34,555 bases of DNA from Pseudomonadota bacterium (lineage in GTDB: Bacteria > Myxococcota_A > UBA796 > GCA-2862545), in assembly GCA_947505245.1 (NCBI GenBank), contig CANNIZ010000050.1, forward strand, positions 1 through 34,555, read 5' to 3'. Below the pieces are notes generated by a model, which saw only the letters and a program-made list of their open reading frames with translations, was not told where the DNA came from and made no database searches. A program made the position numbers and the translations under genes. Positions 1 to 6,337 of this stretch are shown here, piece after piece (positions within the stretch are counted from its first letter, which is position 1; every line of letters begins with the position of its first letter).

Positions 1-128
1 CACAAGGTCTGCCCGCATCTTTTTCACCTGCTGATCGGTCACCACATCGAGCTCCGCCCTCGCGGGCATGCCGATGTCACCGAGTTGAGCCTCAGGTGGG
101 CAGAAGTAGTTGTCGTCGCTGGCCAGTT
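1..128 (-). pseudogene. Out-of-frame continuation of the CxxC protein gene (runs off the window edge)
   Basis: On the minus strand, beyond the stop codon of the 129-566 gene, a shifted frame stays open to the window edge. It reads protein-like, with ...DDNYFCPPEAQLGDIG... followed by MPARAELDVV. From memory, relatives of the upstream protein continue past the point where this gene stops with an aromatic-rich segment of similar character (a F/Y-F-x-x-P-E type motif). I therefore read this stretch as the remainder of the same coding sequence, separated by a frameshift near 125-140. Alternatively it is a separate gene starting at the ATG at 69 (minus), but that start has no clear ribosome binding site. 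The 3' end lies outside the window. Confidence 0.35.
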
Positions 129-566
129 CTAATTGTCGTTGAGCACCCAGATCCCATTCCGACCCACCTTCGGCTCGCGCTTCATCTGGAAAGGTCGGTC
201 TTGCTTCATGCCGGTGTAGCATTGGTGGCACCAGTCCGTGAGGTCAAAAGTGGCCTGGAGGTACCCGAAATCGTCGTCCGGCTCCGGATAGCCATGTTGG
301 TTGCAACGGATCTCGAGCCATCGGGCACTGCTGATCTCCTCCTTCGAGAATTCCGTGTGGCTCACGCCAAGCGCCCCCCACTTCTCGAGGATCGGCGCCA
401 GGACAAGCCAGTTTGGGTGATGCTCGTCAAGGTCAAAAGCGACGATTGGATCAATGTTACTTCCAGGGATGTCCGGCAAACCAGCCGGGACTTGCACCCC
501 AAGCGCCTCCAATTCCCGTCGCTGGGACGCCGAGGCGCGAAAGAATATCCGATGCACGAACTTCAT
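129..566 (-). CDS. Small CxxC protein, possibly immunity-like; C-terminus probably frameshifted
   Basis: A 145-residue soluble protein without signal peptide or membrane segment. The first 40 residues include FRAS...RRELEALGV and a GLPDIPGSNIDP stretch. The middle is rich in Trp and acidic residues. Near residues 108-117 is DLTDWCHQCYTG, a CxxC pair that could bind zinc, followed by FQMKREPKVGRNGIW. From memory this pattern belongs to a family of uncharacterised bacterial proteins often found in accessory regions; I could not check this. Its function is unknown, and an immunity-type role is only a guess. The start ATG overlaps the stop of the upstream 39-codon ORF as ATGA, so the two are probably cotranslated. 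The gene ends abruptly compared with my recollection of the family, and a shifted frame stays open beyond the stop. The DNA is visibly less GC-rich than the rest of the window, consistent with transfer. Confidence 0.6.
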   Translation of the reverse strand: MKFVHRIFFRASASQRRELEALGVQVPAGLPDIPGSNIDPIVAFDLDEHHPNWLVLAPILEKWGALGVSHTEFSKEEISSARWLEIRCNQHGYPEPDDDFGYLQATFDLTDWCHQCYTGMKQDRPFQMKREPKVGRNGIWVLNDN

Positions 567-682
567 AGGCCACGGGCCAGCACGATGGCCAGATACCGGG
601 TGTAGATCTCTCGCGCTGCCGCCACCACCAATTCGGCGTTCGCTTCGCCCGTCCCACTCGCTCCATACGCGTCTCGGGACAT
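563..682 (-). CDS. 39-residue small protein translationally coupled to the CxxC protein
   Basis: A 39-codon ORF starting MSRDAYGASG and ending YLAIVLARGL. Its TGA stop overlaps the ATG of the next gene (ATGA), the usual sign of translational coupling. A G-rich run (GGGGGTG) lies a few bases upstream of the ATG and could act as ribosome binding site; in-frame GTG codons just upstream are alternative starts. The C-terminal half (AELVVAAAREIYTRYLAIVL) would form an amphipathic or hydrophobic helix. I do not recognise the family. It may be a genuine small partner, or the 3' remnant of a larger gene, because a stop codon lies shortly upstream in frame. The 96 bases between it and the ABC permease stop (683-778) hold nothing I can identify. 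Confidence 0.4.
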   Translation of the reverse strand: MSRDAYGASGTGEANAELVVAAAREIYTRYLAIVLARGL

Positions 683-778
683 GGTCACCCCCACCGGAAG
701 GCCGGACGTGCGAACAAGCTCTCACAGCGAGACCGGATCGATCCAGTCGCAACCGAAACTTGAGCACGACGACGCCCT

Positions 779-1546
779 TCAGCGCCCCAGGTCGCGCCGC
801 ATCAGCAACGACCCGCCCCAGATGGCGAGCCCCGTCGCAGCCAGCCCGAAGCCCGCGACCGTCGCTTCCACGGCGACCCCCTGCGGAAGCAGCGCGGACA
901 GCGCGAACCCGCACAGGAACGTCGCGAAGAACATCACGAGCCACACGATCTGTTGGGCGGTGCGCACGTCGGACACCACGCTTGAAACGATGGCGCACAC
1001 GGTCGATACGAACGCGGCCCACGCCGGCGCGCCGACGAGGAACGCCACGAACCACGCCGGACTCGGCGGGAGCAGCGCCGCGGCGTGTACGTGAATCGGC
1101 CGCGTGAGCAGGAACGCGGTCGCGAGCCCGTCGACGAGCAGGTACAGCGCCGTCGGTGGACCGAGCGCGCCGAGCACCTTCCCCGCGAGCAATTCAACGC
1201 GACCCACCGGCGCGAGCAGCAGGAACGGCAGCGTGCCCTTCTCGCGGTCGTGCAGCAGCGAGTGGCCGGCGAGCACCGCGCAGATACCCAAGTACTGCGT
1301 GAACACCAGCCAGTTCGCGACCGAGATCGTCGCCTCGGCGAGCGGCCCCACGCCGCCTTCCCCGACGACGCTCGTCCAGGTCGCCATCTGGCGCACCAGC
1401 GCCGGATCGGCACCCACGCGATCGAGGAAGAACACGCCCAAGCAGGCGACCCCCGCGATCACCCCGAACAGCGCGGCGATCGCGCCGAGCATCACGGGCT
1501 GGCGCCACTGCTCAAGCCACTCGCGCCGGGCGATGTGCAGGATCAT
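779..1546 (-). CDS. ABC transporter permease (ABC-2 type)
   Basis: A 255-residue polytopic membrane protein starting MILHIARREWLEQWRQP, an N-terminus typical of ABC-2 exporter permeases: a short cytosolic helix with REW just before the first membrane span. About six hydrophobic segments are visible, including GAIAALFGVIAGVACLGVFF, ICAVLAGHSLL, ALYLLVDGLATAFLL, AAFVSTVCAIVSSVV and IVWLVMFFATFLCGFAL. The HDREKGTLPFLLLAPV segment resembles the conserved E-x-G-T-L cytosolic loop (coupling region) of ABC-2 permeases. Its ATPase is the next gene upstream. The substrate is not evident. The ATG at 1546 is chosen because homology-like sequence begins there; an upstream in-frame ATG at 1612 lies inside the inserted element and would add 22 residues with no family character. 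The ribosome binding site is weak, in line with original coupling to the ATPase gene. Confidence 0.85.
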   Translation of the reverse strand: MILHIARREWLEQWRQPVMLGAIAALFGVIAGVACLGVFFLDRVGADPALVRQMATWTSVVGEGGVGPLAEATISVANWLVFTQYLGICAVLAGHSLLHDREKGTLPFLLLAPVGRVELLAGKVLGALGPPTALYLLVDGLATAFLLTRPIHVHAAALLPPSPAWFVAFLVGAPAWAAFVSTVCAIVSSVVSDVRTAQQIVWLVMFFATFLCGFALSALLPQGVAVEATVAGFGLAATGLAIWGGSLLMRRDLGR

Positions 1547-1558
1547 GATCGCAAGCCC
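1543..1558. repeat. 16-bp direct repeat, copy 1, flanking structured element A
   Basis: The sequence TCATGATCGCAAGCCC is repeated exactly at 1710-1725, on the other side of element A. On the minus strand this copy covers the first codon of the permease. The identity stops at both ends of the 16 bases. It looks like a target-site duplication. Confidence 0.7.
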
Positions 1559-1709
1559 GGAACGCCCGCGTTCGCCCCTTCGAAAGGCCTGCTGAGCGCC
1601 CGTGCCGTGCACGGATCCAGCGCCAGCAGGCCGCGCGGCGAGGTGCGGGCGGGCGTTACGTGCGCGCAGCGAGCTTCGCGAGCGCAGTCAGCGAGCCGAA
1701 GGCGAGCGG
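1559..1709 (+). repeat. Structured dispersed element, copy A (related to copy B at 6203-6337)
   Basis: A non-coding element of about 151 bases. From 5' to 3' on the plus strand it has the box TCGCCCCTTC (1572-1581), four bases, then a long hairpin. The outer stem is 9 bp (GGCCTGCTG 1586-1594 with CAGCAGGCC 1624-1632). Next come an unpaired A (1595), a 4-bp GCGC stem (1596-1599 with 1620-1623) and a 5-bp stem (CCGTG 1600-1604 with CACGG 1610-1614), which closes a CCGTG loop. ATCCA (1615-1619) is an internal loop on the 3' side. A tail rich in GCGAGC ends GAGCCGAAGGCGAGCG. Copy B has the same box, loop, bulge and tail with different but paired stems. Element A lies antisense to the ABC operon and is flanked by a 16-bp direct repeat. 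No ORF of its own is seen. It could be a non-autonomous mobile element or a mobile structured RNA; I know no family name for it. Confidence 0.75.
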
Positions 1710-1725
1710 TCATGATCGCAAGCCC
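1710..1725. repeat. 16-bp direct repeat, copy 2, flanking structured element A
   Basis: Exact second copy of the 16 bases at 1543-1558. On the minus strand it contains the last four sense codons and the TGA stop of the ABC ATPase. Fusing the two copies would make the ATPase stop and permease start overlap as ATGA. Confidence 0.7.
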
Positions 1726-2435
1726 ACGTCATTGCGCCGGTACAGCGCGAGCAGCCGCCCCGCCTCCGGCAGGGTGCGGGGCCCCTCGAAGCGCTCCACC
1801 GTGACGACGGTGCCGTCGATCAGCGCGACCTGATCGCAGATCGCCTCCGCAGCGACGAGATCGTGCGTCGCGAGCACGACCGCCGTTCCCCGATCGGCCT
1901 CCGCCCGAACGGCGGCGTGGATCGCGTGGGCCGCGAGCGGATCGAGGTTCGCCGTCGGCTCGTCGAGCAGCAACAACACGGGCTTCATCAGCAGCGCGCG
2001 CGCGAGGGACAGCTTCTGCCGCATCCCGCTCGACCAGGTGCTCACGGGACGATCGACGTGGCCCGACAGATCGAGCTCGGCGAGGAACGGAGCCGAGCGC
2101 GCGTCGACCTCGTTCGCCGCGAGCCCGTAAAGTCCACCGAAGAACCGAAGGTTCTCGCGACCGGTGAGCAGCGGGTACAGGCCCGCGTCGGCGGTGATCA
2201 ACCCGACGGTCCCGCGCTTCTCGAGCGCCACGCGCGTCGCCGGGAGCCCGTCGACCGTCACGTCCCCCGAGGTGGGCGTGAGCAGGCCAGCGAACAGCAG
2301 CAACAGCGTAGACTTCCCGCCGCCGTTCGGGCCGATCAGCCCCGTGACCGAGCCGCCCGGTACCTCAAGGTCCACGTCCCGCAACACGACGGCGTCGCCG
2401 AACGTACGTCCCGCCGCACGGGCAACCGCGATCAT
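1710..2435 (-). CDS. ABC transporter ATP-binding protein
   Basis: A 241-residue nucleotide-binding subunit that should power the permease encoded just downstream. Visible motifs: Walker A GPNGGGKST (about residue 36), a signature region WSSGMRQKLSLARALL, Walker B VLLLLDEPTANLD with its D-loop, and the switch histidine in ATHDLV. The sequence around ARSAPFLAELDL and the length fit the CcmA/NatA-like exporter class that pairs with ABC-2 permeases. The ATG at 2435 overlaps the TGA of nadE (ATGA), so translation is probably coupled. Upstream in-frame sequence is nadE in another frame and is not coding here. The 3' end lies inside the 16-bp direct repeat bordering element A; its last codons read DVGLRS and appear undamaged. 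The transported substrate cannot be told from the sequence. Confidence 0.92.
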   Translation of the reverse strand: MIAVARAAGRTFGDAVVLRDVDLEVPGGSVTGLIGPNGGGKSTLLLLFAGLLTPTSGDVTVDGLPATRVALEKRGTVGLITADAGLYPLLTGRENLRFFGGLYGLAANEVDARSAPFLAELDLSGHVDRPVSTWSSGMRQKLSLARALLMKPVLLLLDEPTANLDPLAAHAIHAAVRAEADRGTAVVLATHDLVAAEAICDQVALIDGTVVTVERFEGPRTLPEAGRLLALYRRNDVGLRS

Positions 2436-4486
2436 CCGATCATCGCCTCGACGCGCTGATCGAGCTCGGCGAGCTCTTCGGTGAACGGCGCCTGCACGGG
2501 CGGGAAGCGGAAGCCCGTCTTCGGATCGAGGTCGAACGCGGTGACGCGGAAGCTGATCGCAAAGCGCTCGCGCTTCCACTGCGCTTGACACATCTTCTTC
2601 GTGAACTTCCGGATGTGCGCCGCGAGGCCGCGAGGATCACCGCCGTAGTGGCCCTTCATGCTCGGCCACAACGTCTCGAACATCTCAAGCGGATCCTGGC
2701 CGCGCTGGACGAACAGGAACATCAGCTGGTCGAGCACGAAGAACGGCATCAGGTCGTCTTCGTCGGTCTGCTTGCGATCGGGCGGGCGCAATTCGGCGGT
2801 GGGCGGCACGTCGAACACGCGCTGAACGGACTTGAGATCGTGCGTGCGCGCGGCCCAGTCGAGCCACAACGACACGAGCGACTTCGGCACGTTCGCGATC
2901 GGCGCGAGGCCACCTGCGGTGTCGCCGTCCATCGTGCAGTAGCCGACGGCGCACTCGGAGAGGTTGCTCGTGGTGAGCAGCACGAAGTCGTAAAGGTTCG
3001 CGACGAACCACACCAGCGTGCCGCGGATGCGTGCCTGCACGTTCTGCAGCGGGATGTCGTGCGCGGTCTGTTTCCAGTCCAGATCGATGCCGGTCATCTT
3101 CTCGGTGAGCGCGACGTTCAGGTTGAACGCGTCCTGGATGCTGGTGGCGATGTGCCGCGCGCCGAGCTCGGCAGCGACCTCAGCGGCTGCGTTGCGCGTG
3201 TGCTCCGAGCTGTTCTCGGTCTCCATCCACACCGTGATGAACCGCTTGTGCACCTCCGCCTTCAGCGCGGCGGCATCGAGCTCTGGCCGATCGTAGCGCA
3301 TCATGCGCTGCACGATCAGCGCGCACATCGTGCTGTCGCGCCCACCTGACAGCGCGAGGCAGATGCCCTTGATCCCGGTCTTCTTCGTGTAGTCCCGCAT
3401 CGCCAGGCAAAGCGCGAGCTCGAGCTCGAGGTGGGGGATGTCGGTGTCGCCGATCGGCCGCGGGAACAGGCCCTCCTGAACGAGCCACTCGAGCGAGGGC
3501 TCAGCCGAATCCACCGCCAGTCCACGCAGCCAGAACGGCATCGGCGCCGGGGCCGCCTCACGGCTGGAGTAATCGCCGTCGAGCGGGACGATCTCGGGCA
3601 GAGGGCCAAATTCGCCGCGGTGCAGCGCCTCGACCTGCTGCCGCCACGAGCCCATGCCCATCCGACGCCGCGCGACGGCGTCGAGATCGACGACCTGATC
3701 GATCATCTCGAACCCGTGGAATCGAAACCGTCGGCCCTCGGCGAGCACGTCGCCGGACTGCGCGATCATCAGCGAACCGTCGAAGATCAGCCGCGTGTCG
3801 TCACAGCCGAGGAGCGACGCGAACACGTAGCAGGCGACGTCCTCCTCGCTGATCTGCCGGATCATGCGGCGGCGCATCGCCTGTTTGCCGAGCACGAACC
3901 ACGTCGCGGACGCGTTGAACATCAGGTGCGCGCCTGACAGCGCGTAGATCGAGCCCGGTCGGATGCCCTTCCACGCGTCCTCGCACACCTCGATCGCGAA
4001 CCGTCCGATGCCCTCGGCCTCGAACACGAGCGAGCCGATGCGCACCCGCGTCCCGTCGGGCGCGTCATACGTGTCCACCTGCCCGCGCGGCCAGCCCGCG
4101 TACCAGCGGCTCTCGTACTCGACGTCCCCCGTCGCGAGGTTCTCCTTGCAGCAGATGCCGACGATGCGGCTGTCGGCGATCACCGCGACGCCGTTGTACA
4201 GCACGCCCCGGTGGCGGATCGGCAGCCCGACGAACACGATCATCCCGCCCGTGTGCGGGACGATCGACCGCAGCGCGGCCCACGAGTGCTCGAGCGTGCC
4301 GCGGCGCAACACGCGATCCCCGAGTGAGTACCCCGACAGCGACAGCTCCGGCGTGAGCAGCACGCGCGCGCCGCGGTGACGGGCCTCGTGGATCGCGCCG
4401 ATGACACGGTTGGCGTTGCCGCTCCAGTCGCCTACGGTCTGATCAAGGGCGACGGCGGCGACGTGGACATGGGAGGGGGTTGGCAT
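2432..4486 (-). CDS. nadE: Glutamine-dependent NAD+ synthetase
   Basis: Catalyses the last step of NAD+ synthesis: deamido-NAD+ is amidated using ATP and ammonia released from glutamine. The 684-residue length matches the two-domain glutamine-dependent form. The N-terminal nitrilase-type glutaminase domain (about 1-290) carries the expected triad: Glu in LLTPELSLSGY (about 47), Lys in CCKENLATGD (about 114) and Cys in IEVCEDAWKG (about 168). The C-terminal synthetase domain has the pyrophosphate loop LALSGGRDS (about 378-385) and the TTSNLSE segment followed by GYCTMDGD. The ATG at 4486 has a GAGG about ten bases upstream. The gene heads a minus-strand operon with the ABC ATPase and, originally, the permease; a link between NAD synthesis and that transporter is not obvious. 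It diverges from rpsB. Confidence 0.96.
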   Translation of the reverse strand: MPTPSHVHVAAVALDQTVGDWSGNANRVIGAIHEARHRGARVLLTPELSLSGYSLGDRVLRRGTLEHSWAALRSIVPHTGGMIVFVGLPIRHRGVLYNGVAVIADSRIVGICCKENLATGDVEYESRWYAGWPRGQVDTYDAPDGTRVRIGSLVFEAEGIGRFAIEVCEDAWKGIRPGSIYALSGAHLMFNASATWFVLGKQAMRRRMIRQISEEDVACYVFASLLGCDDTRLIFDGSLMIAQSGDVLAEGRRFRFHGFEMIDQVVDLDAVARRRMGMGSWRQQVEALHRGEFGPLPEIVPLDGDYSSREAAPAPMPFWLRGLAVDSAEPSLEWLVQEGLFPRPIGDTDIPHLELELALCLAMRDYTKKTGIKGICLALSGGRDSTMCALIVQRMMRYDRPELDAAALKAEVHKRFITVWMETENSSEHTRNAAAEVAAELGARHIATSIQDAFNLNVALTEKMTGIDLDWKQTAHDIPLQNVQARIRGTLVWFVANLYDFVLLTTSNLSECAVGYCTMDGDTAGGLAPIANVPKSLVSLWLDWAARTHDLKSVQRVFDVPPTAELRPPDRKQTDEDDLMPFFVLDQLMFLFVQRGQDPLEMFETLWPSMKGHYGGDPRGLAAHIRKFTKKMCQAQWKRERFAISFRVTAFDLDPKTGFRFPPVQAPFTEELAELDQRVEAMIG

Positions 4487-4523
4487 TGGCAGGACCTCGT
4501 GGGGCGGGAGTATGCCACGACCG

Positions 4524-4552
4524 TTGGCAGGGCTCGCGCATGGCGTTATAGC
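4524..4552 (+). promoter_or_regulatory. Probable sigma-70-type promoter for rpsB-tsf
   Basis: A -35 box TTGGCA (4524-4529), a 17-base spacer and a -10 box TATAGC (4547-4552). Transcription would start near 4559 and give a leader of about 140 bases. It lies in the divergent region between nadE and rpsB and points toward rpsB. Confidence 0.6.
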
Positions 4553-4559
4553 GGTCCGG

Positions 4560-4701
4560 CTCGGGATTCCCGAGTAAATCCACACGCCCGCGTGCGTCCC
4601 TTTTCCAGCCTTCGGGCCGGATTCTGGACGGACCCTCGCTCCCGGTGCCCGAAAGGGTCGAGCGAAGGCAGCGCGAGCGGAGGCCCAACCGGAGGTAAAT
4701 A
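4560..4701 (+). other. Long 5' leader of rpsB with hairpin potential
   Basis: About 140 untranslated bases between the predicted start site and the rpsB start. It contains CCAG/CTGG pairing around 4608-4630, and an imperfect hairpin in which ACCCTCGCTC (about 4635-4645) can pair with the GGGT and GAGCGAAGG downstream. The end of the leader (GAGCGAAGGCAGCGCGAGCGG) loosely resembles the tails of elements A and B. Autoregulatory S2 leaders are known in other bacteria; whether this is one is a guess. Confidence 0.3.
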
Positions 4702-5499
4702 GTGAACATCAGTCTTCGCGACCTGCTCGATGCAGGCGTCCATTTCGGCCATCAGACCAAGCGCTGGAACCCCAAGATGCGTCCGTTCATCTACGGCGCC
4801 AAGAACGGGATCCACATCATCGACCTGCAGCGCACGGCGCGCGGCCTCGTCGACGCGTCCCGCTTCGTCACCACCACGGTCAGCCACGGCGGCTCGATCA
4901 TGATGGTCGGCACCAAGCGCGCCGCGCGCGAGATCGTGCTCGAAGAAGCCGGCCGCTCGGGCATGTACTTCGTGAACAACCGCTGGCTCGGCGGCACGCT
5001 CACGAACTGGGTCACCGTCAAGAAGTCGATCGAGCGCCTGTTGCAGCTCGAGAAGGCGCGCGACGAAGGCCGGTTCGAGCTCCTCACCAAGAAGGAAGCC
5101 CTCGAGCTCACGCGCGACATCGAGCGCATGGACAAGTCCCTCGGCGGTATCAAGAACATCAAGGGCCTCCCGTCCGCGCTGTTCGTGATCGACCCCAAGA
5201 AGGAGCACATCGCGGTCAAGGAAGCCGGCATCCTCGGCATCCCCGTCGTCGCCCTGTGCGACACGAACTGCGATCCCGAAGGCATCACGCACGTGATCCC
5301 GGGCAACGATGACGCGCTCAAGTCGATCCGCCTGTTCACGGCGGCCATCGCCGACGCGGCCATCGAAGGCCGCGCCCAGTCCACCGGCCGTGGCGGCGGA
5401 CAGGGCGGCGCCTCGCAGCCCTACGTCGCAGACCGCGACGAAGCCAGCGAGAACATCGACCCCGAGATCGTGCGTCGCCGCGAGTCCGAGGAGAACTGA
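4702..5499 (+). CDS. rpsB: 30S ribosomal protein S2
   Basis: Ribosomal protein S2, which joins late in assembly of the small subunit and sits near S1. The protein starts with a GTG codon as MNISLRDLLDAGVHFGHQ, the classic S2 N-terminus, and contains KRWNPKMRPFIYG and NRWLGGTLTNW. At 265 residues it is of normal length, with a Gly-rich tail (TGRGGGQGGAS) and an acidic C-terminus. A GGAGG six bases before the GTG fixes the start. It is followed two bases after its stop by tsf, the near-universal rpsB-tsf pair, and preceded by a plausible promoter and long leader. Confidence 0.97.
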   Translation: MNISLRDLLDAGVHFGHQTKRWNPKMRPFIYGAKNGIHIIDLQRTARGLVDASRFVTTTVSHGGSIMMVGTKRAAREIVLEEAGRSGMYFVNNRWLGGTLTNWVTVKKSIERLLQLEKARDEGRFELLTKKEALELTRDIERMDKSLGGIKNIKGLPSALFVIDPKKEHIAVKEAGILGIPVVALCDTNCDPEGITHVIPGNDDALKSIRLFTAAIADAAIEGRAQSTGRGGGQGGASQPYVADRDEASENIDPEIVRRRESEEN

Positions 5500-5501
5500 T
5501 C

Positions 5502-6149
5502 ATGGCCACGAATGACATCAAGGACCTCCGCGAGCGCACTGGCGCTGGCATCCTGGATTGCAAGAAGGCGTTGGCCGAGAGCGGTGGCGACATCGACAAG
5601 GCCGTCGATTGGCTCCGCGCCAAGGGCATCGCGAGCGCAGCCAAGAAGGCGGGCCGCGAGGCCACCGAAGGCACCGTGCACGCGTACATCCACGCGGGCG
5701 GCAAGATCGGCGTCCTCGTCGAAGTGAACAGCGAGACGGACTTCGTCGCGCTCACGCCGGCGTTCAAGCAGCTCGTGGCCGACATCGCGATGCACATCGC
5801 GGCGTCCGGTCCCGAGTACCTCGATCGCGAGAGCGTCCCCGCGGACGCCATCGCGAAGGAGCGCGCCGTCCAGGTCGCGAAGACGATCGAAGAAGGAAAG
5901 CCCGCCGCTATCGCCGAGAAGATCGTCGACGGCCGCATGGGCAAGTACTACGAGCAGGTGTGCCTGCTCGAGCAGAAGTTCGTGAAGGACGACAGCAAGA
6001 CCATCAAGGATCTGCTCACGGACGCGGTCGCCAAGATCGGCGAGAACATCCGGGTTCGTCGGTTCACGCGCTTCGTCCTGGGTGAGGGCCTCGAGAAGAA
6101 GTCGAACGACTTCGCCGCCGAAGTCGCGGCCCAGGCCGGACAGAAGTAG
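5502..6149 (+). CDS. tsf: Elongation factor Ts
   Basis: Guanine-nucleotide exchange factor that recycles EF-Tu-GDP. The 215 residues begin ATNDIKDLRERTGAGILDCK, the UBA-like N-terminal domain, followed by the conserved VEVNSETDFVA motif that contacts EF-Tu. The length fits the shorter EF-Ts class with a reduced core domain, as seen in many non-enterobacterial groups. An AGGAG precedes the ATG. It is cotranscribed with rpsB; downstream, element B fills the 188-base gap to pyrH, so pyrH may be read through or have its own signals. Confidence 0.96.
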   Translation: MATNDIKDLRERTGAGILDCKKALAESGGDIDKAVDWLRAKGIASAAKKAGREATEGTVHAYIHAGGKIGVLVEVNSETDFVALTPAFKQLVADIAMHIAASGPEYLDRESVPADAIAKERAVQVAKTIEEGKPAAIAEKIVDGRMGKYYEQVCLLEQKFVKDDSKTIKDLLTDAVAKIGENIRVRRFTRFVLGEGLEKKSNDFAAEVAAQAGQK

Positions 6150-6202
6150 GACTCGAGCGAGAAGAGCGGTTTGAGGCGGGACCCGGACCCAAGCAAGGCC
6201 CG

Positions 6203-6337
6203 CAGCACCCGCCCATCGCCCCTTCACAAGCGTACCTGAGCGCCCCGGCCGTGCCGGGATCCAGCGCCAGGTACGCGCCCATCGAAGCGGCAAGCGGGCG
6301 CGAGGACACGCGCAGCGAGCCAAAGGCGAGCGAAGTC
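6203..6337 (+). repeat. Structured dispersed element, copy B, immediately upstream of pyrH
   Basis: The second copy of the element seen at 1559-1709. The box TCGCCCCTTC (6216-6225) and a 4-base spacer lead to a 9-bp outer stem (GCGTACCTG 6230-6238 with CAGGTACGC 6268-6276). Then come the bulged A 6239, the GCGC stem (6240-6243 with 6264-6267), a 5-bp stem (CCCGG 6244-6248 with CCGGG 6254-6258), the same CCGTG loop and the same ATCCA internal loop. Both stems differ from copy A but stay fully paired. The tail ends CGCGCAGCGAGCC...GGCGAGCG just before the pyrH ATG. Here the element is in the sense direction and would be part of the tsf-pyrH transcript. No clear direct repeat flanks this copy. 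Boundaries are approximate. Confidence 0.7.

Noticed and set aside
1559..1709. Element A as an ordinary terminator or leader of the ABC operon
   Set aside because: It lies antisense to the operon, a related copy sits in an unrelated place, and it is flanked by a direct repeat, so a mobile element explains it better.
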